Positions 1 to 8,387 of a DNA stretch of 64,000 nucleotides are shown in pieces. A model generated the notes under the pieces. That model searched no databases, was not told the DNA's origin, and saw only the letters and a program-made list of their open reading frames with translations. How positions within the stretch are numbered: position 1 is the first letter of the stretch; each line of letters starts with the position of its first letter. The position numbers and the translations under genes were made by a program. The stretch lies in the NCBI GenBank assembly GCA_964521255.1, contig CAZFRM010000004.1, positions 124,001 to 188,000 of the forward strand, given 5' to 3'. The DNA comes from ZC4RG29 sp964521255 (GTDB lineage: Bacteria; Bacteroidota; Bacteroidia; Cytophagales; Cyclobacteriaceae).

Positions 1-500
1 CATTGTTGAATGAAACGCAGCCTTGGCAGGGCGGAGGTAATATGATTGCTGATGTGACGTTTGACCATACAACATATCAGCAAGCTCCGTCACGCTACGA
101 AGCCGGTACCGGAAATATTGCTGATGCGGTGGGGCTAGGCGCTGCAATTGATTATGTCAATAAGATAGGAATAGATTTTATTCAGCAATACGAACATGCG
201 CTGTTAGGCTATGCGACCAACCTGCTTAAAGATGTTCCCGGTTTAAGACTGATCGGTACAGCGCCAGAGAAAGCCGGCGTGTTGTCATTTATACTGGATG
301 GTTTTAAGACGGAAGATGTGGGCGGGCTGCTTAACCAGGAAGGCATAGCGGTTCGGTCGGGTCATCATTGTGCACAACCTATTCTGAGAAGATTTGGAGT
401 GGAATCCACCATTCGTCCCAGCCTGGCTTTTTACAATACCTGTGAAGACATTGATGCGTTGGTAAAAGCATTGTATAACCTGAGGCAGTACCGTATTTAA
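1..500 (+). CDS. sufS: SufS-type cysteine desulfurase, C-terminal part (5' end outside the window)
   Basis: This is the last 165 residues of a PLP-dependent group II cysteine desulfurase, which takes sulfur from cysteine as a persulfide for Fe-S cluster assembly and leaves alanine. The fragment opens just before the family motif PWQGGGNMI. It carries the active-site loop RSGHHCAQP, with the persulfide cysteine at fragment residue 123, and ends with the usual SufS tail (RPSLAFYNT). The PLP-binding lysine lies upstream, outside the window. The reading frame is open to the window edge, so the ATG at position 3 is internal and is not the start. A serine acetyltransferase follows after 37 bases, so the two probably share a transcript that couples cysteine synthesis with its use. 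The rest of the suf operon is not visible. Family assignment is firm; the exact paralogue (SufS or a CsdA-like desulfurase) cannot be settled from the fragment. Confidence 0.93.
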   Translation, partial: LLNETQPWQGGGNMIADVTFDHTTYQQAPSRYEAGTGNIADAVGLGAAIDYVNKIGIDFIQQYEHALLGYATNLLKDVPGLRLIGTAPEKAGVLSFILDGFKTEDVGGLLNQEGIAVRSGHHCAQPILRRFGVESTIRPSLAFYNTCEDIDALVKALYNLRQYRI

Positions 501-537
501 AGTTGATATCACTCGCTGAGAATTAAAGGAATCTTTC

Positions 538-1362
538 ATGTCAAATCTAAAAAGAGATTATTTTATTGATCTTTTGCACAAGACTCACAAAGCCGAGTGG
601 GAGGCGAGTCCGCGTGCAACAGATGCTATTTCGTGGTTGCATAACCTGCTTGACTTCCTGTTCCCGAATCACCAGTTAAACAAGGTTTCCCTCTATCAGG
701 GATTGTTAAAGAAAAGTCAGGCTGATCTGGAGAACATACTCTTGAGCTATTTGAATACAAAGGTTGTTGATGTTGAATTGGTCGTTACACAATTTTATGA
801 TTCGCTTGAAGATATCTATCAGAGCCTGCGCCTGGATGCTAATTATATTTACGAAAGCGATCCTGCCGCTACGAGTCTTTATGAGGTTATTGTATCCTAT
901 CCGGGTTTCTTCGCTATTGCGGTGTACCGGATATCGAACCGCTTATCTCAATTAGGCATACCCATTTTACCACGAATCATTAGTGAGCATGCACACGGTC
1001 AGACAGGCGTAGATATCCATCCCAGCGCCTCCATTGGTGTACCGTTTTTTATTGATCACGCTACCGGAATAGTTATTGGCGCCACCGCTATCATTGGAAA
1101 GTTTGTAAGTATTTACCAGGGTGTAACCTTAGGAGCTCTTCAGGTAAATAAAGAACGGTCTGCAGAAAAAAGACATCCAACGGTAGAGGATCACGTAGTT
1201 ATTTACGCAAGGTCTACCATCCTGGGTGGCGCTACCATAATTGGGCATCACAGTATAATAGGAGGAAGTGTTTTCTTGACGAAGAGCGTTGATCCCTACA
1301 CGCACGTTTTCAATACCCATAAGCTTCGCATGGAATCAAAACATCCTGAGACAATTAAATAG
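538..1362 (+). CDS. cysE: Serine O-acetyltransferase (EpsC/CysE type)
   Basis: The product (274 aa) should transfer acetyl from acetyl-CoA to L-serine, giving O-acetylserine, the carbon skeleton for cysteine. The N-terminal half (about 1-150) is the helical domain of the EpsC-type long form. From about residue 150 comes a left-handed hexapeptide-repeat helix with the family stretch GVDIHPSASIG, then FIDHATGIVIG and QGVTLGA, followed by a short tail. The full length suits the family. It starts 37 bases after the desulfurase gene and ends before a strong terminator at 1376-1398, so it is the last gene of its unit. By hand count it has one internal methionine and no cysteine, in keeping with the sulfur-poor proteins downstream. 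No cysK is seen in the window. Confidence 0.93.
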   Translation: MSNLKRDYFIDLLHKTHKAEWEASPRATDAISWLHNLLDFLFPNHQLNKVSLYQGLLKKSQADLENILLSYLNTKVVDVELVVTQFYDSLEDIYQSLRLDANYIYESDPAATSLYEVIVSYPGFFAIAVYRISNRLSQLGIPILPRIISEHAHGQTGVDIHPSASIGVPFFIDHATGIVIGATAIIGKFVSIYQGVTLGALQVNKERSAEKRHPTVEDHVVIYARSTILGGATIIGHHSIIGGSVFLTKSVDPYTHVFNTHKLRMESKHPETIK

Positions 1363-1375
1363 ATTTTTCAATACC

Positions 1376-1398
1376 GCCTTTTCTTTCAAAGGCTTTTT
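1376..1398 (+). terminator. Rho-independent terminator after cysE
   Basis: A six-base-pair stem GCCTTT/AAAGGC with loop TCTTTC is followed directly by TTTTT. It lies 14 bases after the cysE stop codon and separates the sufS-cysE unit from the riboswitch-controlled locus that follows. Confidence 0.75.
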
Positions 1399-1512
1399 AA
1401 GCAGCAATGATTTTTTGCAACATGAAATGATTGTCTTACAAGCGATGAGGAGCGGGCAGAAACCGCAATAATTATGTTTGTTTAATTGACAATGAAGTTA
1501 CTGTTAATAAAG

Positions 1513-1529
1513 TCTATAAAATCTATAGA
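1513..1529. promoter_or_regulatory. Candidate operator, palindrome TCTA-N9-TAGA (copy 1)
   Basis: TCTATAAAATCTATAGA is an inverted repeat with arms TCTATA/TATAGA, ending six bases before the -33 element of the promoter. The same TCTA-N9-TAGA frame recurs at 34161-34177 and 35003-35019, both in the second sulfur locus. The 22-base context is 18/22 identical to the copy at 35003 by hand alignment. A dimeric regulator of sulfur metabolism, for example an Rrf2/CymR-like factor, is an inference only. Confidence 0.5.
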
Positions 1530-1534
1530 ATTTA

Positions 1535-1564
1535 TTGGTTTATAAAAAAAACTTTTTACATTTG
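1535..1564 (+). promoter_or_regulatory. Bacteroidota-type promoter of the first sulfur locus
   Basis: TTG at 1535-1537 and TACATTTG at 1557-1564 match the Bacteroidota sigma-ABfr form TTG-N19-TAnnTTTG with a spacing of exactly 19. Transcription would begin near 1570, leaving a leader of more than 400 bases that contains the riboswitch and the small ORF. The second locus has the same elements with the same 19-base spacing. Confidence 0.72.
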
Positions 1565-1603
1565 ACGCAGATTTAAAGACAAATCAATTCCCACCAAGAT
1601 TGA

Positions 1604-1709
1604 TTTTATAGAAGAAGAGGGGAGAGTTCAGGCTCTGTGAACCTCTAGCAACCTGTTCCCACCAGACAAGGTGCTAATACCTGCCAATGAAAAATTTGGA
1701 ACTATAAAA
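1604..1709 (+). ncRNA. SAM-I (S-box) riboswitch, copy 1
   Basis: The element has the S-box core: GGCTCTGTGAACC, CTAGCAACC and the highly diagnostic AAGGTGCTAATACCTGC. The closing helix P1 is perfect: TTTTATAG at 1604-1611 pairs with CTATAAAA at 1702-1709. S-box RNAs bind S-adenosylmethionine and shut off expression of sulfur and methionine genes when SAM is plentiful. There is no classical terminator directly after P1. Instead the start codon of a Cys-rich leader ORF lies 17 bases downstream, so the switch may act on translation of that leader or on structures beyond it (hairpins at 1817-1838 and 1895-1950). It precedes the SusC/SusD-sulfatase locus. Confidence 0.9.
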
Positions 1710-1725
1710 TTTTATTAATGCGACT

Positions 1726-1806
1726 ATGAAAATCATTACGAACTCCCTAAGCAGAAGGTGGTGCATGCTTCACCCTATTTACTTTTCGACACGCTGTTGT
1801 TGTTAG
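1726..1806 (+). CDS. 26-codon leader peptide ending in Arg-Cys-Cys-Cys
   Basis: The ORF starts at an ATG in the context GACTATGAAAATC and reads MKIITNSLSRRWCMLHPIYF and then STRCCC before TAG. A second ORF in exactly the same place after the other SAM riboswitch (34316-34375) starts in the same 13-base context and ends CDCCC, so the pair is unlikely to be chance. Three successive TGT codons lie just before the stop. A hairpin begins 10 bases after the stop codon (1817-1838). This is the layout expected of a leader whose translation senses charged Cys-tRNA, but that role is inference. It may equally be a translated peptide with its own function. I do not recognise a named family. Confidence 0.72.
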   Translation: MKIITNSLSRRWCMLHPIYFSTRCCC

Positions 1807-1816
1807 TGCTCAGGAG

Positions 1817-1838
1817 GCAACGAAAGATTCTTTGTTGC
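1817..1838 (+). promoter_or_regulatory. Hairpin just after the Cys leader ORF
   Basis: GCAACGAA at 1817-1824 pairs with TTTGTTGC at 1831-1838, with one G-T pair and loop AGATTC. It starts about 14 bases after the last Cys codon, so a ribosome paused on the Cys run would reach its left edge. There is no T-run. Confidence 0.4.
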
Positions 1839-1894
1839 TGATCTCATTGACAGATAAAATAAAGAAGTGAAAAACATCACTTCACATGGCTTCC

Positions 1895-1950
1895 GGATGC
1901 ACCGGTTCAAAAGATTTTTTGGTGGAAATCTTTGAACAGACGGTGCATTC
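1895..1950 (+). promoter_or_regulatory. Long hairpin in the 5' leader of the first SusC gene
   Basis: GGATGCACCG (1895-1904) pairs with CGGTGCATTC (1941-1950, one G-T pair), and GTTCAAAAGATTT (1905-1917) pairs with AAATCTTTGAAC (1926-1937) with one bulged A. That is about 22 base pairs with a three-base interior bulge and an eight-base loop. It ends 44 bases before the SusC start and has no following T-run. It could be the expression platform of the leader, an mRNA-stability element or an RNA-binding site. Confidence 0.55.
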
Positions 1951-1994
1951 CGCTGGCCGCCTAAAAATTTAACCGGATCATTTTAAAATTAAGT

Positions 1995-4900
1995 ATGAAT
2001 TTTATTTACAGAATAGATTTTATCAAATCGTTCATCTTTATCATACCCACCATATTTCACCTGACAAGCCAGGGGCAGCAAATAGTAAAGGGGAAGATTG
2101 CTGATGAAGTTACTAACGAACCGCTTATTGGCGCGGTGGTTCAGGTCAAAGGTTTAAGCGGAGGAACAGTCGCGGATGTTAACGGAGATTATTCGCTCGA
2201 ATTTAAGCAAGAGCTACCAGTCACTATTGTGGTAAGTTATACAGGGTATCAATCCAGGGAAGTTGAAATCTACGAGCTTCTTCCTGAGCTCAATATAAAT
2301 CTTGAATCGAGACAATTGCTATCGGAAGTAGTAGTTACTGCCGTCGGTATTGAAAACAAAAGAAAAGCAATTAACTACTCCGTACAAACCATCAAAGCCG
2401 CTGAAATAACCGATACCCGTGAACCGAATATAGTTTCTGCTATAAGTGGAAAAGTTGCAGGTGTGCAAATCAATAATAGCAGCGGGCAACCAGGTGGATC
2501 GGCAACTATTCGTGTTCGTGGAAGTACTTCTATTCTGGGTGAAAATTCTCCTTTGTTCGTTCTTGATGGAATGCCAATCGATAACTCCAATATTGGTTTG
2601 GCATTACAAAATGAAAATCAGATTGTGAACCAATCCAATCGGGCAATTGATTTGAATGCTAATGATATAGAAAGCATAACGGTTTTGAAAGGCCCCACTG
2701 CTGCATCTTTGTATGGTATACGGGCAGCCAATGGTGCTGTAATAGTGAATACGAGGAAAGGGTCCAGGGGTGATAAGCCTGTAATTACATTTTCAACTTC
2801 ATACAGTGTAGAGACTTTATTAAGACAGCTTCAACCTACACAAAAACGTTTCGCCCAGGGGATCAATGGTAACTATGTCATTCCGGGTCAGAATGGTTCG
2901 GAAGACGCATGGGGCCCACGTTTAGATACGCTTACTTATAGCAGCCTTCCCAGCAAATGGGATGAGAATGGAACAATTGTTGGCCAAAGTAATCCTGCTT
3001 CCAATGGCATTCCGGTTAACCGGTATAATAACATCGATAAGTTTTTCAGGAATGGTTATACGTGGGATAATCACTTAAGTGTATCGGGCGGATCAGAAAA
3101 AACAACGTATTACTTTTCTGCCGGGCGACTCTATCAGCAGGGAATTGTACCAACAACGGATTTCTTCAAAAACTCAGTACGTATAGGGGCATCGTTCCAG
3201 GCGACTGAAAAGCTTTTCTTTTCTGCATCGGTCAATTATTTTAACACAGGATCAAATAACCGCATGCTTCCTGGTGGCGCTCCGTCAGGTGTTATGCGTG
3301 GACTCATAAATACGCCGCTGAATTTTGATAATTCCAATGGAACGAATGATCCTGCAAATGACACTCGCGCCTATCAATTCGAAGATGGTACGCAACGCGC
3401 ATACCCCGGTGGTAATCGTGGCTTTGATAACCCCTACTGGTCATTAAACAATAATCCTCACTATGATGATATTGATCGTTTTGTCGTTGTACAAGAGACC
3501 GGCTATGATATTTTAGATTGGCTTAGTGCTACTTTTCGTGTAGGAACAGATTTCTCTTCCGAGAACAGAAAAGCCGCTTTCAGTAAAGGGTCTATTGCAT
3601 TTCCTGCCGGTGTGGTGGCAGACTATACGTTCACACGCAGGGATATTAATACCGATCTTTACCTTACTGCAAATAGACAAATTACATCTGATCTTAATTT
3701 GAAAGTAATAGCTGGTCATAACTTTTTTGATTATTACCGATACAATAATGTAACAAGGGGAAATAATCTCAGCATCCCTGATTTTTATAATATTAGTAAT
3801 GCCTCCTCAATAACGGTAGATCAATCAACCATAAAGAAAAAACTGGTAGCTGTTTATGGCGATATACAAGCTAACTTTAAGGACTGGCTATTTGTTGGAT
3901 TAAGCGGTCGCAATGAATGGACCTCCACTTTACCCTCCGGGCGCAATTCATTTTTCTATCCATCGTTAAATGCAGGTGTAGTGCTCACAGAAGCATTAAA
4001 TTACCAGGGTAATGCTATTAGTTATTTAAAGTTAAGAGGCTCTGTAGCTCAGGTTGGTAATGACACTTCTCCTTATTCACTGGATACATATTACTCAACA
4101 ACCCGAATCAGCGGTTCTGTTCAGGGTCAGCAGTTTGATTTTCCTTTCCGCGGATTGTCGGGATTTAGCTATGATAACAGCGTGGTGGATCCCAATCTTA
4201 AGCCGGAAACCATTACTGCCTATGAAGCGGGTGCTGATATATGGTTTCTAAAAGACAGGCTGGGGCTTGAAGCAACATTTTATAAAACCGAAAGCCGCGA
4301 TCAGATTCTTCCGGTCAGCATTCCTACATCTACAGGATTTTCCGGTTACGTAACAAATGCGGGTTTAATCGAGAATCGTGGTGTGGAAATTGTTTTAAAC
4401 GCCACACCTGTTAAAAAAGCTGGTTTTAGTTGGGATGCAACGTTGAATTTTTCTCACAACAGAAGTGAGGTAGTGGAATTAGCCGAGGGTTTGAGTCAGA
4501 TCGGTTTATGGAATACAAATAATGTGACGGCCAGCATTATTACCGGCGAAGCATTCAGTGTTTTTTATGGAACGCAATTACTGAAGAATGAGAACGGTCA
4601 GGTAGTGGTTGACGATCGTTCTACCGTAAATGGAAATCCCAATGCAAACTACGGATTTCCGATGATTGACCCGCAGCAAGCTGTGATAGGAGATCCCAAC
4701 CCGCTGTTCAATCTTGGCTTTAGAAATACAATCAATTACAAAAGTTTTACGCTCTCATTCCTTTTCGATACCCGGTATGACTTTGATATCTACAACAGTG
4801 CTCATGCACAGATGGTAACAAACGGTGTCTCTGAAATCACAGATGACCGCTATGATCCCTTTGTATTCAAAGGTGTAAAATACAGCGACGGTGGAGTTAA

Positions 4901-5222
4901 CAATATATCAGTCATAAAAGGTGAGCCATGGTACAGGGCAACAATACAGTATCCTGAATTATATATTGAAAAAGATCTGTGGTGGATTCGCCTTCGTGAC
5001 GTAAATCTTACCTGGCATGTACCTCAGCGGTCAATCTCTAAATGGGGAATTAAAGGACTCGATGTTACGCTTTCCGGAAGGAACTTATTCCTTTCCACTA
5101 ATTATTCTGGTCAGGATCCTGACATCAACCTCCGTGGTGGGTTCACTAACGGATACGGTGCTGACTTTTTCGGTTACCCTACTTCAAAGAGTATCGGGGG
5201 AGGAGTTAAAGTCAAATTTTAA
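1995..5222 (+). CDS. SusC/RagA-family TonB-dependent outer-membrane transporter (first pair)
   Basis: The 1075-residue protein is an outer-membrane channel that with its SusD partner imports a ligand using TonB energy. After a long N-terminal signal region (about 1-28, ending SQGQQ) comes a carboxypeptidase-regulatory-like domain (VKGKIADEVTNEPLIGA...), then the SusC plug with IRVRGSTSI and VLDGMPIDN, and a large beta-barrel ending in aromatic VKF. Length and architecture are typical. The SusD gene starts 12 bases after the stop. It is the first long gene after the SAM riboswitch and Cys leader, which points to an organosulfur ligand rather than a plain glycan. By hand count there are five internal Met and no Cys in 1075 residues, well below normal. 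The real substrate cannot be read from sequence. Confidence 0.92.
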   Translation: MNFIYRIDFIKSFIFIIPTIFHLTSQGQQIVKGKIADEVTNEPLIGAVVQVKGLSGGTVADVNGDYSLEFKQELPVTIVVSYTGYQSREVEIYELLPELNINLESRQLLSEVVVTAVGIENKRKAINYSVQTIKAAEITDTREPNIVSAISGKVAGVQINNSSGQPGGSATIRVRGSTSILGENSPLFVLDGMPIDNSNIGLALQNENQIVNQSNRAIDLNANDIESITVLKGPTAASLYGIRAANGAVIVNTRKGSRGDKPVITFSTSYSVETLLRQLQPTQKRFAQGINGNYVIPGQNGSEDAWGPRLDTLTYSSLPSKWDENGTIVGQSNPASNGIPVNRYNNIDKFFRNGYTWDNHLSVSGGSEKTTYYFSAGRLYQQGIVPTTDFFKNSVRIGASFQATEKLFFSASVNYFNTGSNNRMLPGGAPSGVMRGLINTPLNFDNSNGTNDPANDTRAYQFEDGTQRAYPGGNRGFDNPYWSLNNNPHYDDIDRFVVVQETGYDILDWLSATFRVGTDFSSENRKAAFSKGSIAFPAGVVADYTFTRRDINTDLYLTANRQITSDLNLKVIAGHNFFDYYRYNNVTRGNNLSIPDFYNISNASSITVDQSTIKKKLVAVYGDIQANFKDWLFVGLSGRNEWTSTLPSGRNSFFYPSLNAGVVLTEALNYQGNAISYLKLRGSVAQVGNDTSPYSLDTYYSTTRISGSVQGQQFDFPFRGLSGFSYDNSVVDPNLKPETITAYEAGADIWFLKDRLGLEATFYKTESRDQILPVSIPTSTGFSGYVTNAGLIENRGVEIVLNATPVKKAGFSWDATLNFSHNRSEVVELAEGLSQIGLWNTNNVTASIITGEAFSVFYGTQLLKNENGQVVVDDRSTVNGNPNANYGFPMIDPQQAVIGDPNPLFNLGFRNTINYKSFTLSFLFDTRYDFDIYNSAHAQMVTNGVSEITDDRYDPFVFKGVKYSDGGVNNISVIKGEPWYRATIQYPELYIEKDLWWIRLRDVNLTWHVPQRSISKWGIKGLDVTLSGRNLFLSTNYSGQDPDINLRGGFTNGYGADFFGYPTSKSIGGGVKVKF

Positions 5223-5234
5223 AAATGATATTAT

Positions 5235-6710
5235 ATGAAAAGTAAATACGCAATTTCTGTTTCCCTGATTTTACTATTCCTTAGCGGTTGTGATCTTGAA
5301 GGCACAAACGTAAATCCTAATAAACCGCAGGAAGTGCCTCTTGGGGGAATTCTTTCGGGTGCGCAGGTTTCTTTAGTGTACAGTTACGCTGCGGATTATT
5401 CTATTAAAACATCCATTTTTATTCAGCAGATCAGCGGCATAGGTGGTTTTGCAGTAAATGATGACCGGTACAATTTTGCGACTTCTGCATTTGACGCACC
5501 CTGGTCACGCACGTATACCAACATTCTTCTGGAGCTCAAGCAACTTGAAACGCTTGCTTTGCAACGTAATTCTCCTCATTATGCTGGTGTAGCTAAAATA
5601 TTAAGTGCCATTGCCATTGGTACGCTTACTGATGTATATGGAGATATTCCTTTCTCGTCTGCATTGGATCCGTCAATACTTGCGCCTTCATACGATAGCC
5701 AGGAAGGAATATATGCCTCCATCCAGGCGCTTTTATCAGAAGGAATTGAATTACTAGATGGGGCTTCCGTTACTTCTCCGGGTGCTGACGATGTGATCTA
5801 TAGCGGTGACCTTAGTAAGTGGAAGGCAGTAGCCTGGACGTTAAAATCACGCTATGCCTTACACCTTAGTAAGCTCAATGGAGAAGCAGCAGCGGCACAA
5901 GCTTTGACTTTTTTGTATGATGGTGGCTTGGGGGGAACCTACAGAGGTATAGCGTCGAATGCCGGAGACCTGGAAATTGTTTTTGGAACCGCTAATAATC
6001 AGGCATCACCCTGGTTTACACAAAATGCAGGAAGACCTGGCTGGTATGGAATGGCTTACTATTTTGTTTCCCTGCTCAACGGAGATCCGGATAATGATGT
6101 TCCTGTAGATCCAAGGCGCGCTGCTTTTGCCAACCCGATGCCATTACCAGCACCACCAAATACATACAAAGGGGCTAAAGCAGGCGAACCTGAAAGTGCA
6201 TCAAATATTGTAGGCCCCAATACTTATTATGGAAGAGCAAATGCGCCGGTAAGTATAATCTCTTTTGTAGAATCAAAGTTTATAGAACTGGAGGCTCGTC
6301 TTATCCTCGATGAAAATGATACGGGGTTACAAACATTACTGGAAGATGCTGTGAATGCTTCTTTTAATAAAGTAACATCTTCCAGCGATCCTTTTGCCTC
6401 ACCGGATAATCGTACGGAGTACATACAAAAACGTGTGCAATTGTCGGGTGACTTCCGTGAGAAACTTGAAGACATTATCACCCAAAAATATATCGCTCTT
6501 TATCTTAACCCTGAGGCTTGGGTTGACTACAGACGTACTGGCTACCCTGCCATTGACCCCGCAACCGGAGGCTCTACGGCGCTCAATCCGAATGGGGAAA
6601 TACCCCGTCGGTTTGCTTATCCTAACAGTGAGGTATTACAAAATAAAAGTGTTCCTACCACCACAGCAAATCTTCAGGATCCAAGGTTGTGGTGGGATGG
6701 CGAAAATTGA
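5235..6710 (+). CDS. SusD/RagB-like surface lipoprotein (first pair)
   Basis: The 491-residue protein is the substrate-binding lid of the preceding SusC transporter. A lipoprotein signal ends in the lipobox LSGC with Cys19 as the lipid-bearing residue. The start of the mature protein (DLEGTNVNPNKP) and the helical TPR-like body resemble the SusD-like_2 branch rather than classical SusD. The C-terminal segment (LNPEAWVDYRRTGYP, then NKSVPTTTANLQDPRLWWD) is characteristic of that branch. It has only two internal Met, and Cys19 is the sole cysteine, so it fits the sulfur-saving pattern of the locus. It sits 12 bases after susC and 35 before a sulfatase. Confidence 0.9.
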   Translation: MKSKYAISVSLILLFLSGCDLEGTNVNPNKPQEVPLGGILSGAQVSLVYSYAADYSIKTSIFIQQISGIGGFAVNDDRYNFATSAFDAPWSRTYTNILLELKQLETLALQRNSPHYAGVAKILSAIAIGTLTDVYGDIPFSSALDPSILAPSYDSQEGIYASIQALLSEGIELLDGASVTSPGADDVIYSGDLSKWKAVAWTLKSRYALHLSKLNGEAAAAQALTFLYDGGLGGTYRGIASNAGDLEIVFGTANNQASPWFTQNAGRPGWYGMAYYFVSLLNGDPDNDVPVDPRRAAFANPMPLPAPPNTYKGAKAGEPESASNIVGPNTYYGRANAPVSIISFVESKFIELEARLILDENDTGLQTLLEDAVNASFNKVTSSSDPFASPDNRTEYIQKRVQLSGDFREKLEDIITQKYIALYLNPEAWVDYRRTGYPAIDPATGGSTALNPNGEIPRRFAYPNSEVLQNKSVPTTTANLQDPRLWWDGEN

Positions 6711-6745
6711 AACATACAACTAGTCCATTAGATTAATAGTAATTC

Positions 6746-8329
6746 ATGAAAAACAGTCTCGTAAAAGTTCTAAGTGCAATCGTATTACTCCTTCTTGCAG
6801 CCTGTGGACAAAAGTCAGGTGAACAAACAGCGCAGGTAAAGAAGCCGAATATTGTGTTTTTCTTCGCGGATGACTTTGGTTTTCATGCTATCTCTGCAAA
6901 CGGCAACACACGCGTTCAAACACCACACATTGATGCCATTGCTAATGAGGGAGTCAGGTTTAAACAAAGCTATGTAACGGCTCCTATATGCTGTGCATCA
7001 CGTGCCGGTTTACTCACCGGTCGCTATCAGCAAAGGTTTGGATCAGAGAATCACCTGATTTATCCCGATCGAACGGCATACATTGGCAATCGGGGAAAAG
7101 ACTATGCTGACTTTCTATCAGGGCGTGGAATAAATCCAGATTCTCTGGTTGTGCAGGGCATTTCCAGGGAAGAAATTAACGTCGCACAATTTCTGAAGAA
7201 ACAAGGATATAAAACTGCAATCATTGGTAAATGGCATGCGGGATTTTATGATGGGTACAGACCGCATCAGCGCGGATTTGATTACGCCTGGGGATGGTAC
7301 GGAGGTTCCTCTCTTTACTATGTGGATGAGAACGACCCGGAATTTGTAACGTATAGAAATCCTGAAGGAAAATATGATCACTACACAGGTCAGTATCAAT
7401 GGAAGCGTGATAGCATTGCCACGGGAATTTTTATTAATGGCGAGCTTAGTGATGAAAGGGAATATCAGACTTATGCGATCGCAAGAGAAGCGACTGGTTT
7501 CATAGAAAAAAATAAAGACGAACCTTTCTTTCTTTATGTTCCATTCGGAGCAGTTCATACTCCATTACAAGCTCCGAAAAAATATTATGATCAGTTGTCA
7601 CACATTAAAGATGAACAACAAAGATTTGTGCTGGCTATGTTGCTGGCAAAGGACGAAGCTATTGGAAAAATTCAGCAAAAGCTGAAAGACCTTGGATTAT
7701 ATGACAATACAATTTTTGTCTTCTCCGGAGACAATGGATCCGTTTGGCATAATGAAGGCTACGATGGTAAAGCTGCCGAAGGTACATACTATGCAGATAA
7801 CCCGGATATCAATCTCAATTATCCGTTGAAGGGTGGAAAGCTGACACATTACGAAGGGGGTATTCGTACGCCTTTGCTGATTTCCTGGAAAGGGAAAATC
7901 TCTCCGGGTACTGTATACGAGTATCCTGTCAGCACATTGGATCTCTTCCCAACTTTTGCGAATGCTGCCAATGCCGCTCTTCCGGAAGATAGAAGTTATG
8001 ATGGTACGAATCTTTTACCCTACATCACCGGTGAAAATCCTGATAAACCACATGAGACTTTGTTTTGGAGAAATGGAGGAGTAAAGACAGTCAGGCATGG
8101 CGATTACAAACTTCTTGTTAACGATGCTGATAAGACAACCTATCTGTATGATTTATCGAATGATGTCTCTGAGAAAAATGATCTTTCAGCAAAGTATCCT
8201 GAAAAGGTAGCTGAGCTAAAGACGCTATTTGAAACATGGGAAAAAGAACTCCCTGCGCAGCAACGCTGGAATAGCCCCCGCATTGCGAAAATATATGTCG
8301 AGGGGAAAGAAGTTTCTTTCCAGCCGTAG
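6746..8329 (+). CDS. Lipoprotein sulfatase (formylglycine-dependent, S1 family)
   Basis: This 527-residue enzyme should hydrolyse a sulfate ester and release sulfate. The signal ends in LAAC (Cys20), so it is probably membrane-anchored and perhaps surface-exposed. The N-terminal metal pair is ADDFG (Asp42-Asp43). The sulfatase signature is C-C-A-S-R (82-86) followed by AGLLTGR; Cys82 is the residue to become formylglycine. IIGKWHAG and FSGDNGS supply further active-site residues. The signature has Ala where many sulfatases have Pro, an accepted variant. No sulfatase-maturing enzyme is encoded in the window, so maturation depends on a gene elsewhere. By hand count there is a single Met after the start in 527 residues. 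A 246-base gap follows before the second SusC gene. Substrate is unknown. Confidence 0.93.
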   Translation: MKNSLVKVLSAIVLLLLAACGQKSGEQTAQVKKPNIVFFFADDFGFHAISANGNTRVQTPHIDAIANEGVRFKQSYVTAPICCASRAGLLTGRYQQRFGSENHLIYPDRTAYIGNRGKDYADFLSGRGINPDSLVVQGISREEINVAQFLKKQGYKTAIIGKWHAGFYDGYRPHQRGFDYAWGWYGGSSLYYVDENDPEFVTYRNPEGKYDHYTGQYQWKRDSIATGIFINGELSDEREYQTYAIAREATGFIEKNKDEPFFLYVPFGAVHTPLQAPKKYYDQLSHIKDEQQRFVLAMLLAKDEAIGKIQQKLKDLGLYDNTIFVFSGDNGSVWHNEGYDGKAAEGTYYADNPDINLNYPLKGGKLTHYEGGIRTPLLISWKGKISPGTVYEYPVSTLDLFPTFANAANAALPEDRSYDGTNLLPYITGENPDKPHETLFWRNGGVKTVRHGDYKLLVNDADKTTYLYDLSNDVSEKNDLSAKYPEKVAELKTLFETWEKELPAQQRWNSPRIAKIYVEGKEVSFQP

Positions 8330-8387
8330 ACAAAATAATGCGTAACGGAAAGAATGTATTAATGTATAAACCTTGAATTACTAACCT

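Larger units (their letters stand above)
1399..1994 (+). other. 596-base regulatory intergenic region before the first SusC gene
   Basis: The space from the cysE terminator to the SusC start contains, in order, a palindrome (1513-1529), a promoter (1535-1564), a SAM-I riboswitch (1604-1709), a 26-codon ORF ending in three Cys codons (1726-1806), a hairpin at 1817-1838, a small GAAGTG/CACTTC hairpin near 1864-1883 and a long hairpin (1895-1950). The stretch 1399-1510 shows nothing I can name. No other convincing gene lies here. Confidence 0.85.

Noticed and set aside
1895..1950. Intrinsic terminator as expression platform of the first riboswitch
   Set aside because: The hairpin is strong but is followed by GCTGGCCGCC and not by a T-run, so I list it as a structure of unknown role.
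7118..7558. 146-codon minus-strand ORF inside the first sulfatase gene
   Set aside because: It is a shadow frame of a well-supported sulfatase and shows no protein features.
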